Shown here: in pieces, positions 20,719 through 30,609 of the stretch
Position numbering within the stretch: position 1 is the stretch's first letter
Layout: each line of letters begins with the position of its first letter
Source of the DNA: Hydractinia symbiolongicarpus
Taxonomy: Eukaryota; Cnidaria; Hydrozoa; Anthoathecata; Hydractiniidae
Reading direction: 5' to 3'
NCBI RefSeq assembly: GCF_029227915.1
Contig: NC_079888.1
Coordinates: 11,455,001-11,519,000, forward strand
DNA length: 64,000 nt
Notes under the pieces: generated by a model
The model's database searches: none
The model's input: the letters and a program-made list of their open reading frames with translations, nothing else
What the model was told of the DNA's origin: nothing
Position numbers and translations under genes: made by a program

Positions 20719-21279
20719 TTACGACATATCAATATCAAACATACCTTCGAATAGCTCCCGCGTATCATCGTCGGGTAACGTGAAATGGTTGAGGTAGCAA
20801 TTCTCAATACCAAGACAATCGTCTCTGAATCGACACCAAGCATGTACGGCATTCGGGTCGTTGCATTCCGATTTCCTCACAGTCATGTCGGGATACATTG
20901 CCCTTAACATCTTTATTCTCGTGCTGAGCTGTCTGTGTTGGCATCGTATCATATAGTGCTCATGTATGCCCTTTTTTCCAAGCTCGTGGGGGTCGTTTTT
21001 ATCAACCACACATAGCACGGTATCATATTGATGACGACGTGGTACATGCCTCTGCCGTAGTTCCGAGTTGTCTTGCTTAAGGACATCAAGATCATCCTCG
21101 AGCATAGCAATGGAAATATCCCTTTCCTCGGTCAAACATTGAAAATTAGACTTGATATTAGCAATACCCAGAAAACGTCCAACACCTACCCTTTTAAACA
21201 GAGATTGATCTTGATTGTCAAACAGGGTTTCAATGACTCCTGCGGGCACAGCATTGAATAGCGAAACTTGCGACGACAC
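20719..21279 (-). CDS. Conserved Polinton protein of unknown function
   Basis: The frame is about 186 residues and open throughout. It begins after TATAATAAAAAG with GTGTCGTCG, where a start ATG would be expected, so ATG to GTG is likely. The C-terminal half has regularly spaced Cys/His (IRCQHRQL, RKSECNDPN, HAWCRFRDDC, NHF) that could bind metal. The middle is charged and helical. It lies between the integrase (convergent) and the ATPase (same strand). I recall similar proteins in other animal Polintons but no function. Confidence 0.55.
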   Translation of the reverse strand: MSSQVSLFNAVPAGVIETLFDNQDQSLFKRVGVGRFLGIANIKSNFQCLTEERDISIAMLEDDLDVLKQDNSELRQRHVPRRHQYDTVLCVVDKNDPHELGKKGIHEHYMIRCQHRQLSTRIKMLRAMYPDMTVRKSECNDPNAVHAWCRFRDDCLGIENCYLNHFTLPDDDTRELFEGMFDIDMS

Positions 21280-21282
21280 CTT

Positions 21283-21291
21283 TTTATTATA
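21283..21291 (-). promoter_or_regulatory. TATAATAAA box, minus strand
   Basis: Exact box 3 bases before the GTG codon that opens the 20719-21279 frame. The spacing supports a lost ATG at that place. Confidence 0.55.
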
Positions 21292-21321
21292 TCGATGCCT
21301 GGCCGGAGGATTTCACCGTGG

Positions 21322-21917
21322 TCACCCAAGAATCTTCCACGTCCTAGGATGTTCTAATTTCACCCACACGCAGGCATGCTTGCGTTTTTTCAATTCGGTT
21401 TTAATTTGATCCCAGTCTGTTATTAGGTTCGTCTCTTCGTCAATTAGCCTCATGTCGCTACGTTCGTGAGGGTACCAGAGGAAGAGCTGTTTCTTTTGAC
21501 GACGAAGGTTCTTGGGGAGAGCGGAATAGCTCTGGGTTAATAATCACAAACTATGCCTTCTATGCCTACCCGAAATAGCAAATTCAAGTAGTGATTGTCG
21601 ACGTTTATCGAGGCTTTCATCGGCTATGACGTCATCAATCACAAAAAGGTCCCCCCACCTGCTAGCAATGAGGATAGTTTCGCTATCCATTCAAACAACT
21701 TATTCCCGGGGTCTATGATAAATACATAGTTATCCCTCCATAATGAGGCCCTTTCGGGGTAGGTACTGTTCCACCATATGGGCGGACACAAAATGACAAT
21801 ATTGTGGAAGTGCTTCCTATACTCATTTTCCAGTAGATCCAATACACGTTGTGTTTTTCGACAGCTTGTCGGGCCGGTGAAGATTGCCGTATGTGGATCT
21901 CTTACGACATCCAGCAT
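21322..21917 (-). pseudogene. Polinton packaging ATPase (FtsK/HerA-A32 type), P-loop Gly lost
   Basis: It starts MLDVVRDPHTAIFTGPTSC. The Walker A loop, normally G-P-T-S-C-G-K-T, reads GPTSCRKT (CGA at 21858-21860), replacing the Gly before the Lys. A frameshift lies in a G6 run (21651-21656). After it come Walker B (FVIDDVIADE), a TGA (21544-21546) where relatives have Trp before LLTQSY, and a C-terminal domain ending at 21322. The family pumps genome DNA into capsids. It starts directly after TTAAAATAAA (21918-21927), a variant of the element's start box. Confidence 0.85.
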
Positions 21918-22115
21918 TTTATTTTAATAGTTGCTTCACTTCCTGTCGTGAATTTTGGGGTATGCTCCAAAGCATGCCACACATGCCCATACACCTCCAT
22001 GCTTGTTTTCCAAGGACCCTCGACAGGCAGGGCAGGGCTTAGTCCCTCGAGCCTGATATTCGAGGGGTAGTGGAGTATATATTAATTTTCCTTGCAGGCA
22101 CCGCAGTGCATTGCG

Positions 22116-22424
22116 CTACCTCTCAACGAGCCTTGCCTTCTCCGGGCTATCCCCGATGAGTTCGGTATATTGACTTATAATGTTATATGTGAGTATGTCA
22201 TACAGGATGAGGTAATTCTCATTCTGTTGAACACCTCGAATTTCCGCATCAAAAGCAATGGGATCCAACTCGTGTTCAACGTCTTCGATATCATTTTTAA
22301 CGGCCCGCCTCTCCTTCACCCTGTCCAGGCAAACCATGCAACGTTTTGTTAAAGTATTTCCCCTGATTTTGAACTTGTTTGGTGGCAAAATCTCCTTGCA
22401 TGTCCTACAGCATCTGAGCTCCAT
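22116..22424 (-). CDS. Small zinc-ribbon-like Polinton protein
   Basis: 102 residues, intact. The N-terminus has two Cys pairs, CCRTCKEILPPNKF and KRCMVCLDRV, about 22 residues apart, a plausible zinc ribbon. The rest is acidic and helical (KNDIEDVEHELDP). The start at 22424 overlaps the end of the preceding frame by 20 bases and is preceded by TATAACAA. A regulatory or nucleic-acid-binding role would fit; not recognised as a named family. Confidence 0.55.
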   Translation of the reverse strand: MELRCCRTCKEILPPNKFKIRGNTLTKRCMVCLDRVKERRAVKNDIEDVEHELDPIAFDAEIRGVQQNENYLILYDILTYNIISQYTELIGDSPEKARLVER

Positions 22425-22886
22425 TTGTTATAGCATACTGTGCCCGCCGTAATGCATTAGTGACGTCAGCAAGCGTCGGAGAATTACACGTTTCGTCGTG
22501 CCTGAAGCGTACTTTATTATTCACGTGCCTCTCGAAGTTCTCCCACGTGTACCCATCGGAAAACTGGGCTTGAATATGGTCCTGTAGGATGATTATTAAC
22601 TTGTATAGGGGTTGCATGTAAATGCGACGTTTGGCATTACCTTTTGAAATTCTCCCGAGATCAAGGCAGGGAATGCATGTTTTTGAGCATTTAAAACACT
22701 GCTTGGTATCTTCCATATTTCATATCTCTCGTCGAAAAAAATTGCCGCACTCATATAGCCGGCAAGTACACCGTCGTCCATGTCCATCTTGGCGCCGGGA
22801 CTGGAAACCCCCAAGGACTCCCATAAAGCATCGATAATCATAGTTTCCGTAGGACCCATATTTTCATCATGTTTGCTTGTTGTCAT
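22405..22886 (-). pseudogene. Polinton gene of unknown function, probably two halves joined by a frameshift
   Basis: An upstream frame starts at ATG 22886 (preceded by TATAAA) and encodes MTTSKHDENMGPTETM through about FFDERYEIWK. A second frame, open from 22716 to 22405, encodes CFKCSKTCIPCLDLGR (four Cys) and a helical C-terminus. The frames overlap across 22596-22716. Codon character suggests that the first half continues into the second after a one-base shift near 22700. They could instead be two overlapping genes. No family recognised. Confidence 0.45.
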
Positions 22887-22897
22887 TTTATAAAGTG

Positions 22898-23080
22898 TCA
22901 ATTTTTGAAAAAATTCATTGCATCATCCTGTGAGGTACCTTTGCCCACGTTCTTCTGTAAGTTAGCCTTGTTCTTTCGGTTCCATTCGGCAAGTCTCTTG
23001 CCTGCGGCAACACGACCTTCGTTCTTCGGTGGTTTTTTTGTTATAACCCTCTCCTCTTGTTTTTGTTCTTCTTCACTCAT
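22898..23080 (-). CDS. Small basic Polinton protein
   Basis: 60 residues, intact, and very rich in Lys, Arg and Glu (VAAGKRLAEWNRKNKANL). The ATG follows TATAATAAA (23081-23089) directly, and the stop of the preceding gene is inside that box. A small basic protein in a virus-like element may bind packaged DNA; that is inference. Confidence 0.6.
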   Translation of the reverse strand: MSEEEQKQEERVITKKPPKNEGRVAAGKRLAEWNRKNKANLQKNVGKGTSQDDAMNFFKN

Positions 23081-23577
23081 TTTATTATAGCATGGTCCTC
23101 CTCCACGGTATCCACCTCCCGTTTCCTTTTACCCATGTGCCTGGCCGTATGGCCCGCCACAAGCAGCGGGGTTAAACACCTTCCAATAGTGCAGTACACG
23201 AGTATTCCAAAATCGGTCATGCTATCCCTGATAATAGGGTCTTCCTCAATATCCCGACGCAGTTCCTCAACGGAGTCAATATCCACAAAGTTCCCTATTA
23301 TGCTAGCATATAGGCTGATAACATGTGGGGACAGTGCTTTTGCTGTTTTTTCACCCTTCTCCTAAGGTTCCCGTTGTACATACTCAGTATGTACCTTATC
23401 GATAGCCTCCTCCGGAGCCTTGTCAACAAACCAATCGGTACATTTTTTGGGTAGAAGGTGCCCTTTGCCTTTGCGTAAAGGCTCCTTTAAAATTTGGCGC
23501 TTATCGATAGGTTTCTCTATATGCTCATAGGTTTCTGCAGAGGCGTTGTCGAACACTTGTGCAATATCGGACGACAT
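23077..23577 (-). pseudogene. Polinton protein of about 165 residues with one amber stop
   Basis: The frame begins MSSDIAQVFDNASAET at 23577, immediately after TATAATAAAG. It runs to a TAG at about 23359-23361 following VQREP, then continues open (EKGEKTAKALSPHVISLY) to its stop at 23077. The C-terminus ends in a basic GKRKREVD stretch. The second half has a hydrophobic YCTIGRCLTPLLVAG segment. It overlaps the next gene's start box by 4-5 bases. Function unknown. Confidence 0.55.
23081..23089 (-). promoter_or_regulatory. TATAATAAA box abutting an ATG
   Basis: Exact box with no spacer before the ATG at 23080. The TAA inside it also ends the upstream gene. Confidence 0.6.
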
Positions 23578-23661
23578 CTTTATTATACATCGATATCGAA
23601 AAAGTACATAGGCAATCAGAGCATACGGTAGGAGTATAGCAACTAGTGTACACACCTCCAT
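23578..23661 (-). CDS. Tiny hydrophobic ORF in frame with the next gene
   Basis: From ATG 23661 the frame reads MEVCTLVAILLPYALIAYVL, one membrane helix, then passes without a stop into the gene starting at 23577. A GGAATAAA box precedes it. It may have been a separate peptide whose stop was lost, or a signal-anchor extension. Confidence 0.35.
23579..23587 (-). promoter_or_regulatory. TATAATAAA box, minus strand
   Basis: Exact box, then G, then ATG at 23577. Confidence 0.6.
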
Positions 23662-23662
23662 T

Positions 23663-26600
23663 TTATTCCCTTGCGGACGCTAGGCGGTAATGACCTCTTG
23701 CAAGCGTCGTAATTTGATCGGGTTGCACGATCTTGTCATCTGCTCTGTTAAGTGCCAATTTCTTCACCTCCTGGGTATATACCTTATGACCCTTGTTTTG
23801 AACAAGCACCTGACTCCTGTGGATGTCAACGCCCTCTTCCAGACACTGCCGGTAATCGTCGAAGGTTATTGATTTTTTAGTGACGCATCGCTTCACACCC
23901 TTCGCTTTGCGATCGCCGCCTCCTTTGGTAAGGCTCTCATAGGCATAGAGTTTGGCCCTCAGGGTGACAAACTCAGTCATGATTTTACCACCTAATTCGT
24001 CCTTCATCAAGCCCACCACCTTCTTGTTCTTGCCTATGGGGAGGGGCCTTCTATCATCCTTGCTATACGCACTCGTATCGAATCGTGCTTCAACATCGCC
24101 GGCTATATCTCTGTAGAAGTCCTCCGTTCGAATGTGGTATACGAACGAGTCCGTATCCATGTAACAGAGTTGCAACTTGCTACCATATTTAGGTTGCATG
24201 AAATCGTAGTGAAACTCGGACATGACCAGCTTCGACATATCTATTATAGCCTGTCCAATGGATATGGGCTTATTCATCTTCACCTCGGTCTTGCCCATTT
24301 CAACGACTATCAGGTTTTTGTTGAACCTGCTTCCACCCTTGAAATTTGGCTTCATCACAAGCTTCGTATACTTGTCTTCGTTTGTGACCAGCTGAATATT
24401 GCGGTGGTTTCTAATGTTCTCCATGGTCTTCCCAAACACCGAGAGATTCATCAGCTTATAAAAGTCCTTTTCGAACTCGTTTTTGGCAGCCGTTCTCAGC
24501 CTCGTGTTGTGATCAATATATCCCTTTAGCCATGCCTTTTGGTTGAATCTAATCACTCTGCGCACCTTCTTGAACTTAAGGCCATGTTTTATAGCCTCGT
24601 GAAGGGCCCTAATATGTACCACATATTTCAGCTTGTTTTCCAAATTCGGTACCAATTTCTCAACCTTGTGGACCGTCCTGCGTTCGGATATGAACGGCAG
24701 CCCGTTATGTTTGTCATGTAGCTCCTTGGGGTAGTCAATATCAACCTCTAATATGTACCCATGCTTATTGTCCTCAACGAGCTCCCGATCCGCCTTTCGT
24801 TAAAGACCTCGACATTCCGCACCCACTTGAAACCATCCGTGGGCAGGTCTTGACGAATCGCCCATCCGTATAGGTTATTGGCATCCAAATACTGTAGGTA
24901 GGAGGACTCCTCATCCGGGTTATACTGCTCTCCCATGTACTTGTTATTGGCTTTGGCATAACGATGTACGGCCTAAGTCATACCCCCGCGGATGCCTTTT
25001 TCGAACATCAGGAGCATGTCGGCGTCTGTGAGGAGCTCTAACTTAATCCCCGTAAATTTCAGGGCGGCCTTCAATGCCAAGCCAGGTGCGGAGTAGAAAT
25101 GGGTGGGATCAAGGCTGTAATTGTCCAGGCAGACGTCTCGAAACGTTTCAAACACGTCGGCCAACAGCAGGACGTCTATGGTCAGGTAGATGTCATGGTA
25201 GTCCTCCATGGTGACGTTATCACCCCCTGGGGTAATGACATTCCATACCTCTTTCGCATATGTATAGTCCCTATCGCTGATGCCCTGTATATCCAGCTTG
25301 CTATAAAAGGCCTCCTTGGGAGTTAGCTCCAGCTCCTCGAATCGCTGCCATCCATCTATATATTCATAGGGGTACACGCCTTTTTTCAGCATCAGCCTGA
25401 AGGTATCATCTATGTCGATAAATTTGGCCATTGATGGTATATTTGCCTTTACCTTGTCCCGATGAAGCTACTTGGTGGTACTTGTCGGTGGTACTGCTAT
25501 GTACTCAGCGTCTATGCCCTGGAATTCCAGGCATGTATCTGCACACTGCTTACACTTCATACCTGCGGCGTTTGTACCAATGAGGTTGCTTGCAAATTTG
25601 TCCAGGCTTGAAGGCATTAGTCGGCAGGAATCGATGAACCTAATCTCTGTGGTCTTTTAGGTCTCACCATCACCATATCCCATACTTCCAAGGGGTACCT
25701 TGATTTTGACATTGAAGCTTAGATATTTCTCTGTATTCTCGGCGATGCACTCAATGTCCTGTGTGTCGTACTTCTCGCCCAATTCCTGTATGAAGAGATG
25801 GGCATCATACCCCGACAAGTTGTGGAATATCATGGTATGTGACCGGGTATCTTGTATTTGAGGTTACAGCTGTTATGTGCCGCACCTCTATATTGCCCTG
25901 TATAGTAGCAGTGGTCCCTAAACTTACGGTTATTCTCATAGTTATCAAAGGGTTTTAGGCAGACATGGCATTTCGATGCCTCGTTATGTTCTCTTTTTAT
26001 GACCTCTGTTAGAGGTCGCATGTTCTTCTGCGGGTAGGTATGGTAGAGACGTTTCACCTCATCCTCTAGGCGGTTTACAAAACGGGTTACGCAGGCCTCT
26101 CGCCTGTATACTTTTAGGGGATCTGGTACATCCCTATAGGCAAAGGTACTATAGGTACACCAGCCGGACGATATGTGCTTACTCAACTTTTTAGTCCACG
26201 TAGGGTTTCATCTGAGATATTCGATTTGGATTCTTCCCTATAACCTTATGATGCAGTGATGCTATAATGGCCCATTTGAAACACTCCTCATCCTCATTTA
26301 CCGGATTAATGACGGCCTTTTTGGATGTTACCCATTTGGGTAATTCGATGTACGATGAGCCTCTTGTTAGTCTCAATTTGTGAAAGTCTACGTCGAGGTA
26401 TAGTATCTGAGATATTGTAAAGCCACTTTGGGGTAACGCTGGATTTTCCACATGGGTTTTAACTTGGGCAAACATCCTATCCAGCACGTCATCTACATCG
26501 TTACCCTGAAATACCGAGGCCATATTGCTATGAAAAACTTTCTTAACCTCAATGTACTCCTCATCATTGGCCTCCTCCAGGTTCATCTTCTTTTTCTTCC

Positions 26601-27238
26601 ACATGATCCATAGTGACAGCTGTACCTTCGCTGACCCCATATCTTCTACCTGCCCCTCAACCAAGGTTTTCACGTTTGGTCGCACCATCCCGATATACCC
26701 GTCAAACGTCGGCACCTTCCATACCAGATATTCGGATACTCCGGAAGGTCCTGTGGAGAGCATGCTTATGTTCCTGGGGTGTGAATTCGTGTCCCAGCCG
26801 ATTGTATAGATTTTGGATATCTTCCAAATAGTCTTCCTCGGCCTCCTGTTCGACTTCATCATGCAGTGTAGGTTTCGCGCCGGCTGCCCTGCCATAGAGT
26901 CCCATAACAGTACGTTTGAAGGCCGCATAGGTCCTCTTGATCCCCTCCATTATGGGTTTGGGGACAGCATTAACTAGCCAGTTGTACCATCCCCTCATCT
27001 TGGTCTTAACAATCGAGCGATTTTTTGACAGCTCCTGTTTCTCAAAAATATCCATGGCCTCTGGCGTTGGTAGTATAGTTACGGACTTGACCGGCTTTCG
27101 TTGTCCGGCCCTTCTGGGTGGCCTCTGTGGTATGTTCTCCAATAGGGCAACCAATTCATCCTTACGTAGTCTATAATACCCGGTTAATCCACGGGTTTTT
27201 GCAATATCACGTAATTGTTTGACAGTTTTTGATTCCAT
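23663..27238 (-). pseudogene. Polinton protein-primed DNA polymerase B pseudogene
   Basis: About 1,190 codons. The N-terminus has a SAP-like motif (TVKQLRDIAKTRG...LRKDELVALLE), then a basic linker. The exonuclease region includes CHVCLKPF, CYYTGQYRGAAH and FHNLSGYDAHLF (about 25800-25970). The polymerase core has motif A DANNLYGW (24865-24885), motif B NLSVFGKTMENIRN (about 24413-24455) and motif C YMDTDSF (24143-24163). It would copy the element from a protein primer. Breaks are frameshifts near 26745, 26190, 25832 and 24788, plus stops at 25657-25659, 25468-25470 and 24973-24975. Active-site residues remain readable in the fragments. Confidence 0.9.
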
Positions 27239-27245
27239 TTCTCTC

Positions 27246-27254
27246 TTTATTATA
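27246..27254 (-). promoter_or_regulatory. TATAATAAA box before DNA polymerase B
   Basis: Exact box 7 bases before the polymerase ATG at 27238. Confidence 0.6.
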
Positions 27255-27388
27255 TACTATTTTTAACATCGTCGGAAGATTTCATTCTGCTGAACTAACA
27301 CAATTTTATTCTTTACTGCGCATCCGTTGGATTTTTGATGAATATTAGTATCATTGGGGAATTCCCCCTTGATATACGCGTTGATTAC

Positions 27389-27515
27389 TAGGGAATTGTG
27401 CTAGAACCTTGATGACGTCACTGTGGTGAATATTAGGGATTGTGCTGGCTAGGTGGTGACTATTAGGGACTTGTTCGTGGGCGTGCGCGTGTGCGTTTTA
27501 GGGACTGTGCCAGAA
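27389..27515 (+). repeat. Four direct copies of TAGGGA-TTGTGC near the Polinton right end
   Basis: TAGGGAATTGTGCTAGAA (27389), TAGGGATTGTGCTGG (27434), TAGGGACTTGTTCG (27464) and TAGGGACTGTGCCAGAA (27499). They lie upstream of polymerase B where the Polinton terminus should be. They could be terminal repeats or protein-binding sites; function is unknown. Confidence 0.6.
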
Positions 27516-27530
27516 GGAACATTTCTCTAT

Positions 27531-28989
27531 CTCTCCGTTTCCAGTGCCTTTTTTTTAGCCGCCTCCCCCACGTAAATTCAGTACTTCAGAGTAATTAGTT
27601 ACATGCAAAAACTTTATATCAAAACTTTGCCTTACCTCACAAAGTGTAGCTACACTTTGTTGACAGCCATCCCGTTGGTCGACGCTCTACAGAATTAGTG
27701 CATAATACCTAATGTTTGAAAGTACGATGTTAAAATTTTAAAAAGATTGTCTTTTTTCTCTTGATTTTTTTACCACCGTGTTTATTTTTACTCAAGTATA
27801 TAATTTTCGTGTAATACTTTGCCGCATGCATTGTTTAGCCCGACTAAAACTCGTTTTACCGGACTAAAACGAGTTTGCTGTAATAATTTTTTGTCCACGA
27901 GGCTAAAAATAGTACGTGACAAATGTTTATATTTTAATGTAGTGTTTTTATATTTGTTTTTCTCGAAGACTTTAGGGATTACCCGCAAATCAAAAAGTCT
28001 ACGCTAAAACTTAATCTAATGTTAAGATCAAAATTAAAAAATAAAAATATTTTAGCATCCTCATTACTTGAAATTAAAAGCATTGGAACATACGCTTCCG
28101 TAAAACGACAAATTAATTTAAAATACAATTCATTTTCGTCGGCTTGAGGTCTTGTGGGTGAAATTTGAAAGGTTTGATTTCGCAGTTTCAATCCGGTTTT
28201 GCGGTACTGAGTTGTAGCATAAAATATTTTCGGTGTTGCCAGATCGCTTTGTAACTGGAGCAACTCGTTTCTTTTATGAAAACAAGTTGTGATTTTTTTT
28301 TGTGATAACAAGTGGTCATTGTGCATATTATGCGGTCACTTCTCTTTGATCAATTATTTCATTGTTGTATTATGTATTGTGTGTTACCATTAAGTATCAT
28401 CATGTTCAAATCTTGTTTCGCATGTAGACTTTTAAACTGTAGAGTGACGTTTAAGGCAGTTTGGTTATTTTTTAACGTCAAGTTATAAGTCAATTTTTTT
28501 CAAATAAATCACTGTAAAGCAAGCTACATCCCAAAAAGGATTCTAATTTCACTTTTACTATGCACCTCAAGACATGTGTCTGTAAACAAAGCTGGTCTTG
28601 TTCCTTGACAGAACCAAAAAAAACTAAAAAACCAACCTTGTTCCCGGGGGCATTTTGCATTTTTTAAGAATCTGAAAACATCGAAAAAAAGCTGGAAACG
28701 CTCGCCCATGATTGCTTATAACTTATGAAAATTATGCTTACAAAATAAATTATGCACGTCAATTGCCCTGCTAAAATAGTAAACAAGAAGAACAAATATG
28801 GTGGACGATTTATAGTAACGCAGGGGCTGGTTTACACATTGGCAAGCGCGTCATAATTGAGATTTAAGATTTATTGTTATTGTCATCTTTCTAAGTGCTT
28901 TGCCGAGTCTGGACGATTTTGCCGAGTTTTACGGTACCGATTTAATATTTCGTCCTACTAAATATTCAGTTCTACACTGCAAAATTTAA
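27531..28989. other. Non-coding, includes a 12-bp-arm hairpin
   Basis: AT-rich with no supported gene. AAACTCGTTTTA (27847-27858) and its complement (27865-27876) form a perfect hairpin with a 6-base loop. A degenerate CAACCTTGTTCCCGGGGGC at about 28634-28652 resembles the end of the 46.5-kb element. Confidence 0.5.
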
Positions 28990-30508
28990 TGTACTAAAAA
29001 ACACTTTGTCAACTTGGGTCAAGAACAAAAAGAAACTTGAGAATGAGAGCCAACGCTAAACGACAGAGGTTGAGAACAGGTAGCTTTAAATTGGTAAATA
29101 AGGCTGTTTTGAACTGGTTTAAGAAGAACATGCGAAATGAAAATGTCCCGTTACCTGTAGCCATAACCCAACAAAAAGCGATTGCATTCGCCGAGCAACT
29201 GGACGTTAAAAAATCCACGCATCAGATGGTTGGCTACGGCGCTGAAAGGAGTAAAAGCACATTACATTCAAGACCGTATTAGGTTAATGAAAATCAGTTA
29301 TACCAGACATGATCACCCTCGGTTGAAAACCTCTTAAGGACATTTATAGCGTAGAAGAATTTAAATTGTTTTCTCAATGCCTTCCAAATAAGACATATCA
29401 ATTCAAGTCTGAAAAATGTTCTGGTGGAAAGTGGAGTAAAATTCGCGTTACTGGGGTGGCAGCAACTAATGCAGTTAGAGATAAGTTACTAATGTTCCCC
29501 TTATTGGAAGGACCAGAAATCCACGGTACTTCAAGAACATCAAGTTTTTACGATGCCGCTACAGAAATCAACGCAAAAGCTGGATGGAATGCGATTTCTT
29601 TTTTTAAGAGTGAGTCGAAGAGAGGGCAAGAAATTTTATGCGGAAGGAATACAAGTTGAATTGACTATCGGCAATTGACAGCAAATCCGGAAATTTAAAA
29701 TGTAAAAGCCACAAAATTATTCTTTTCCACACCAAACACAACTTTCCAGACCCAGCTAATGAACCAGGGCTTGATTCGCTCTCTTAAAGCAATTTATCGT
29801 AAACATGTTGTTCGTGAGATCATCTAATCTATTCAAAAAAATAAATCACTTCTAAATGTTTCTTTACTTCAAGGAATGCAAATTTTAGTTTCGGCTTAGA
29901 ATGCAGTGACGGTAAAGACAGTATCGTGCTCAAAGGTCTAAGATATCAATCAAACGCTGCTATTGCTGAAGATGGTAACCCGTTTAAAGAATTGAAAGTA
30001 GAGAATCTTCGTGTAGTCCAACCTGATCTTGTTTGACACCATTGATGTCGCTTCCTTCACTGACGTTGTTAATGGAGTTGGAGCTGTGCAGCTAATTTTC
30101 TTTCCAGACACTGAAATCATAGCAGATGTATTGGATAAGGAAGATGCTGGGCAATGGAGATGATGATGGAAATGATTGCGAAGTCAAAGTTGAAGAAGAT
30201 TACTTCAAGTGCCCCGACCGACGTGAACTTTTGCCAATGGTAGATTTTTAAATGAAGAGGGGGATGATTCAATCATATACAAATAACATTGGCCGCATTC
30301 TCGACAGGCATTTAGTCTAGGCGAAGAAACAATCAAAGATAAATTATTGTTTTTGGAATTTGTAACAAATTCTTATACATCTTAGTCTTCAGTAAAGAAT
30401 TTTAAGAAATTATACCAAAATTCTTATTTTTCCCTATTAATTCGAACATTCGCTAATTTAAACAAATTTTTTGGTACCTTGCGTGTTCGAATTAACAGAT
30501 GTGTACTG
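28990..30508 (+). pseudogene. pogo/Tigger-type transposase remnant with 3' TIR
   Basis: Fragments in several frames line up with a Tigger-like protein. First is a CENP-B-type HTH (LVNKAVLNWFKKNMRNENVP, 29037-29282). The start of a DDE_1 domain follows (FSQCLPNKTYQFKSEKC, ATNAVRDKLLMF, 29366-29659). Then come broken pieces of the third catalytic region with N-x-P-x-x-D-x-G-like context (about 29740-29800), and an acidic C-terminus with FKELKVENLRVVQPDL (about 29980-30030). The 3' end ATTAACAGATGTGTACTG (30491-30508) followed by TA fits a pogo-type TIR and target. No matching 5' TIR is seen, so it is 5'-truncated as well as mutated. Confidence 0.78.
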
Positions 30509-30609
30509 TATAAACATTCTTTTATTGTTTACTCTAAAGTGCATGCGTCGTGTTCTAACTTTCTTTTTTTGTTGAAAAAAATGTTTTTTTCTTTCAAATC
30601 TTCGAATCA

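Larger units (their letters stand above)
15320..27530. mobile_element. Degraded Polinton/Maverick (adintovirus-like) element
   Basis: A block visibly richer in GC than its surroundings encodes Polinton hallmark genes: protein-primed DNA polymerase B, retroviral-type integrase, packaging ATPase and double-jelly-roll capsid protein, plus small conserved unknowns. Left genes are mostly on plus, right genes on minus. Almost every gene carries stops or frameshifts, so it is a fossil. No adenain-like protease is recognised, and no terminal inverted repeat is found. The left end lies 37 bases before the first ATG, at the gypsy LTR. The right limit is approximate and is set by the repeat cluster at 27389-27515. 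Confidence 0.9.

Noticed and set aside
24134-24529. Plus-strand ORFs opposite DNA polymerase B
   Set aside because: They are shadows of the conserved minus-strand polymerase frame and show no motifs.
15357-25659. Amber suppression or stop reassignment in the Polinton, since most in-frame stops are TAG
   Set aside because: Frameshifts, a TGA, a TAA and lost active-site residues occur alongside, so simple decay explains them.
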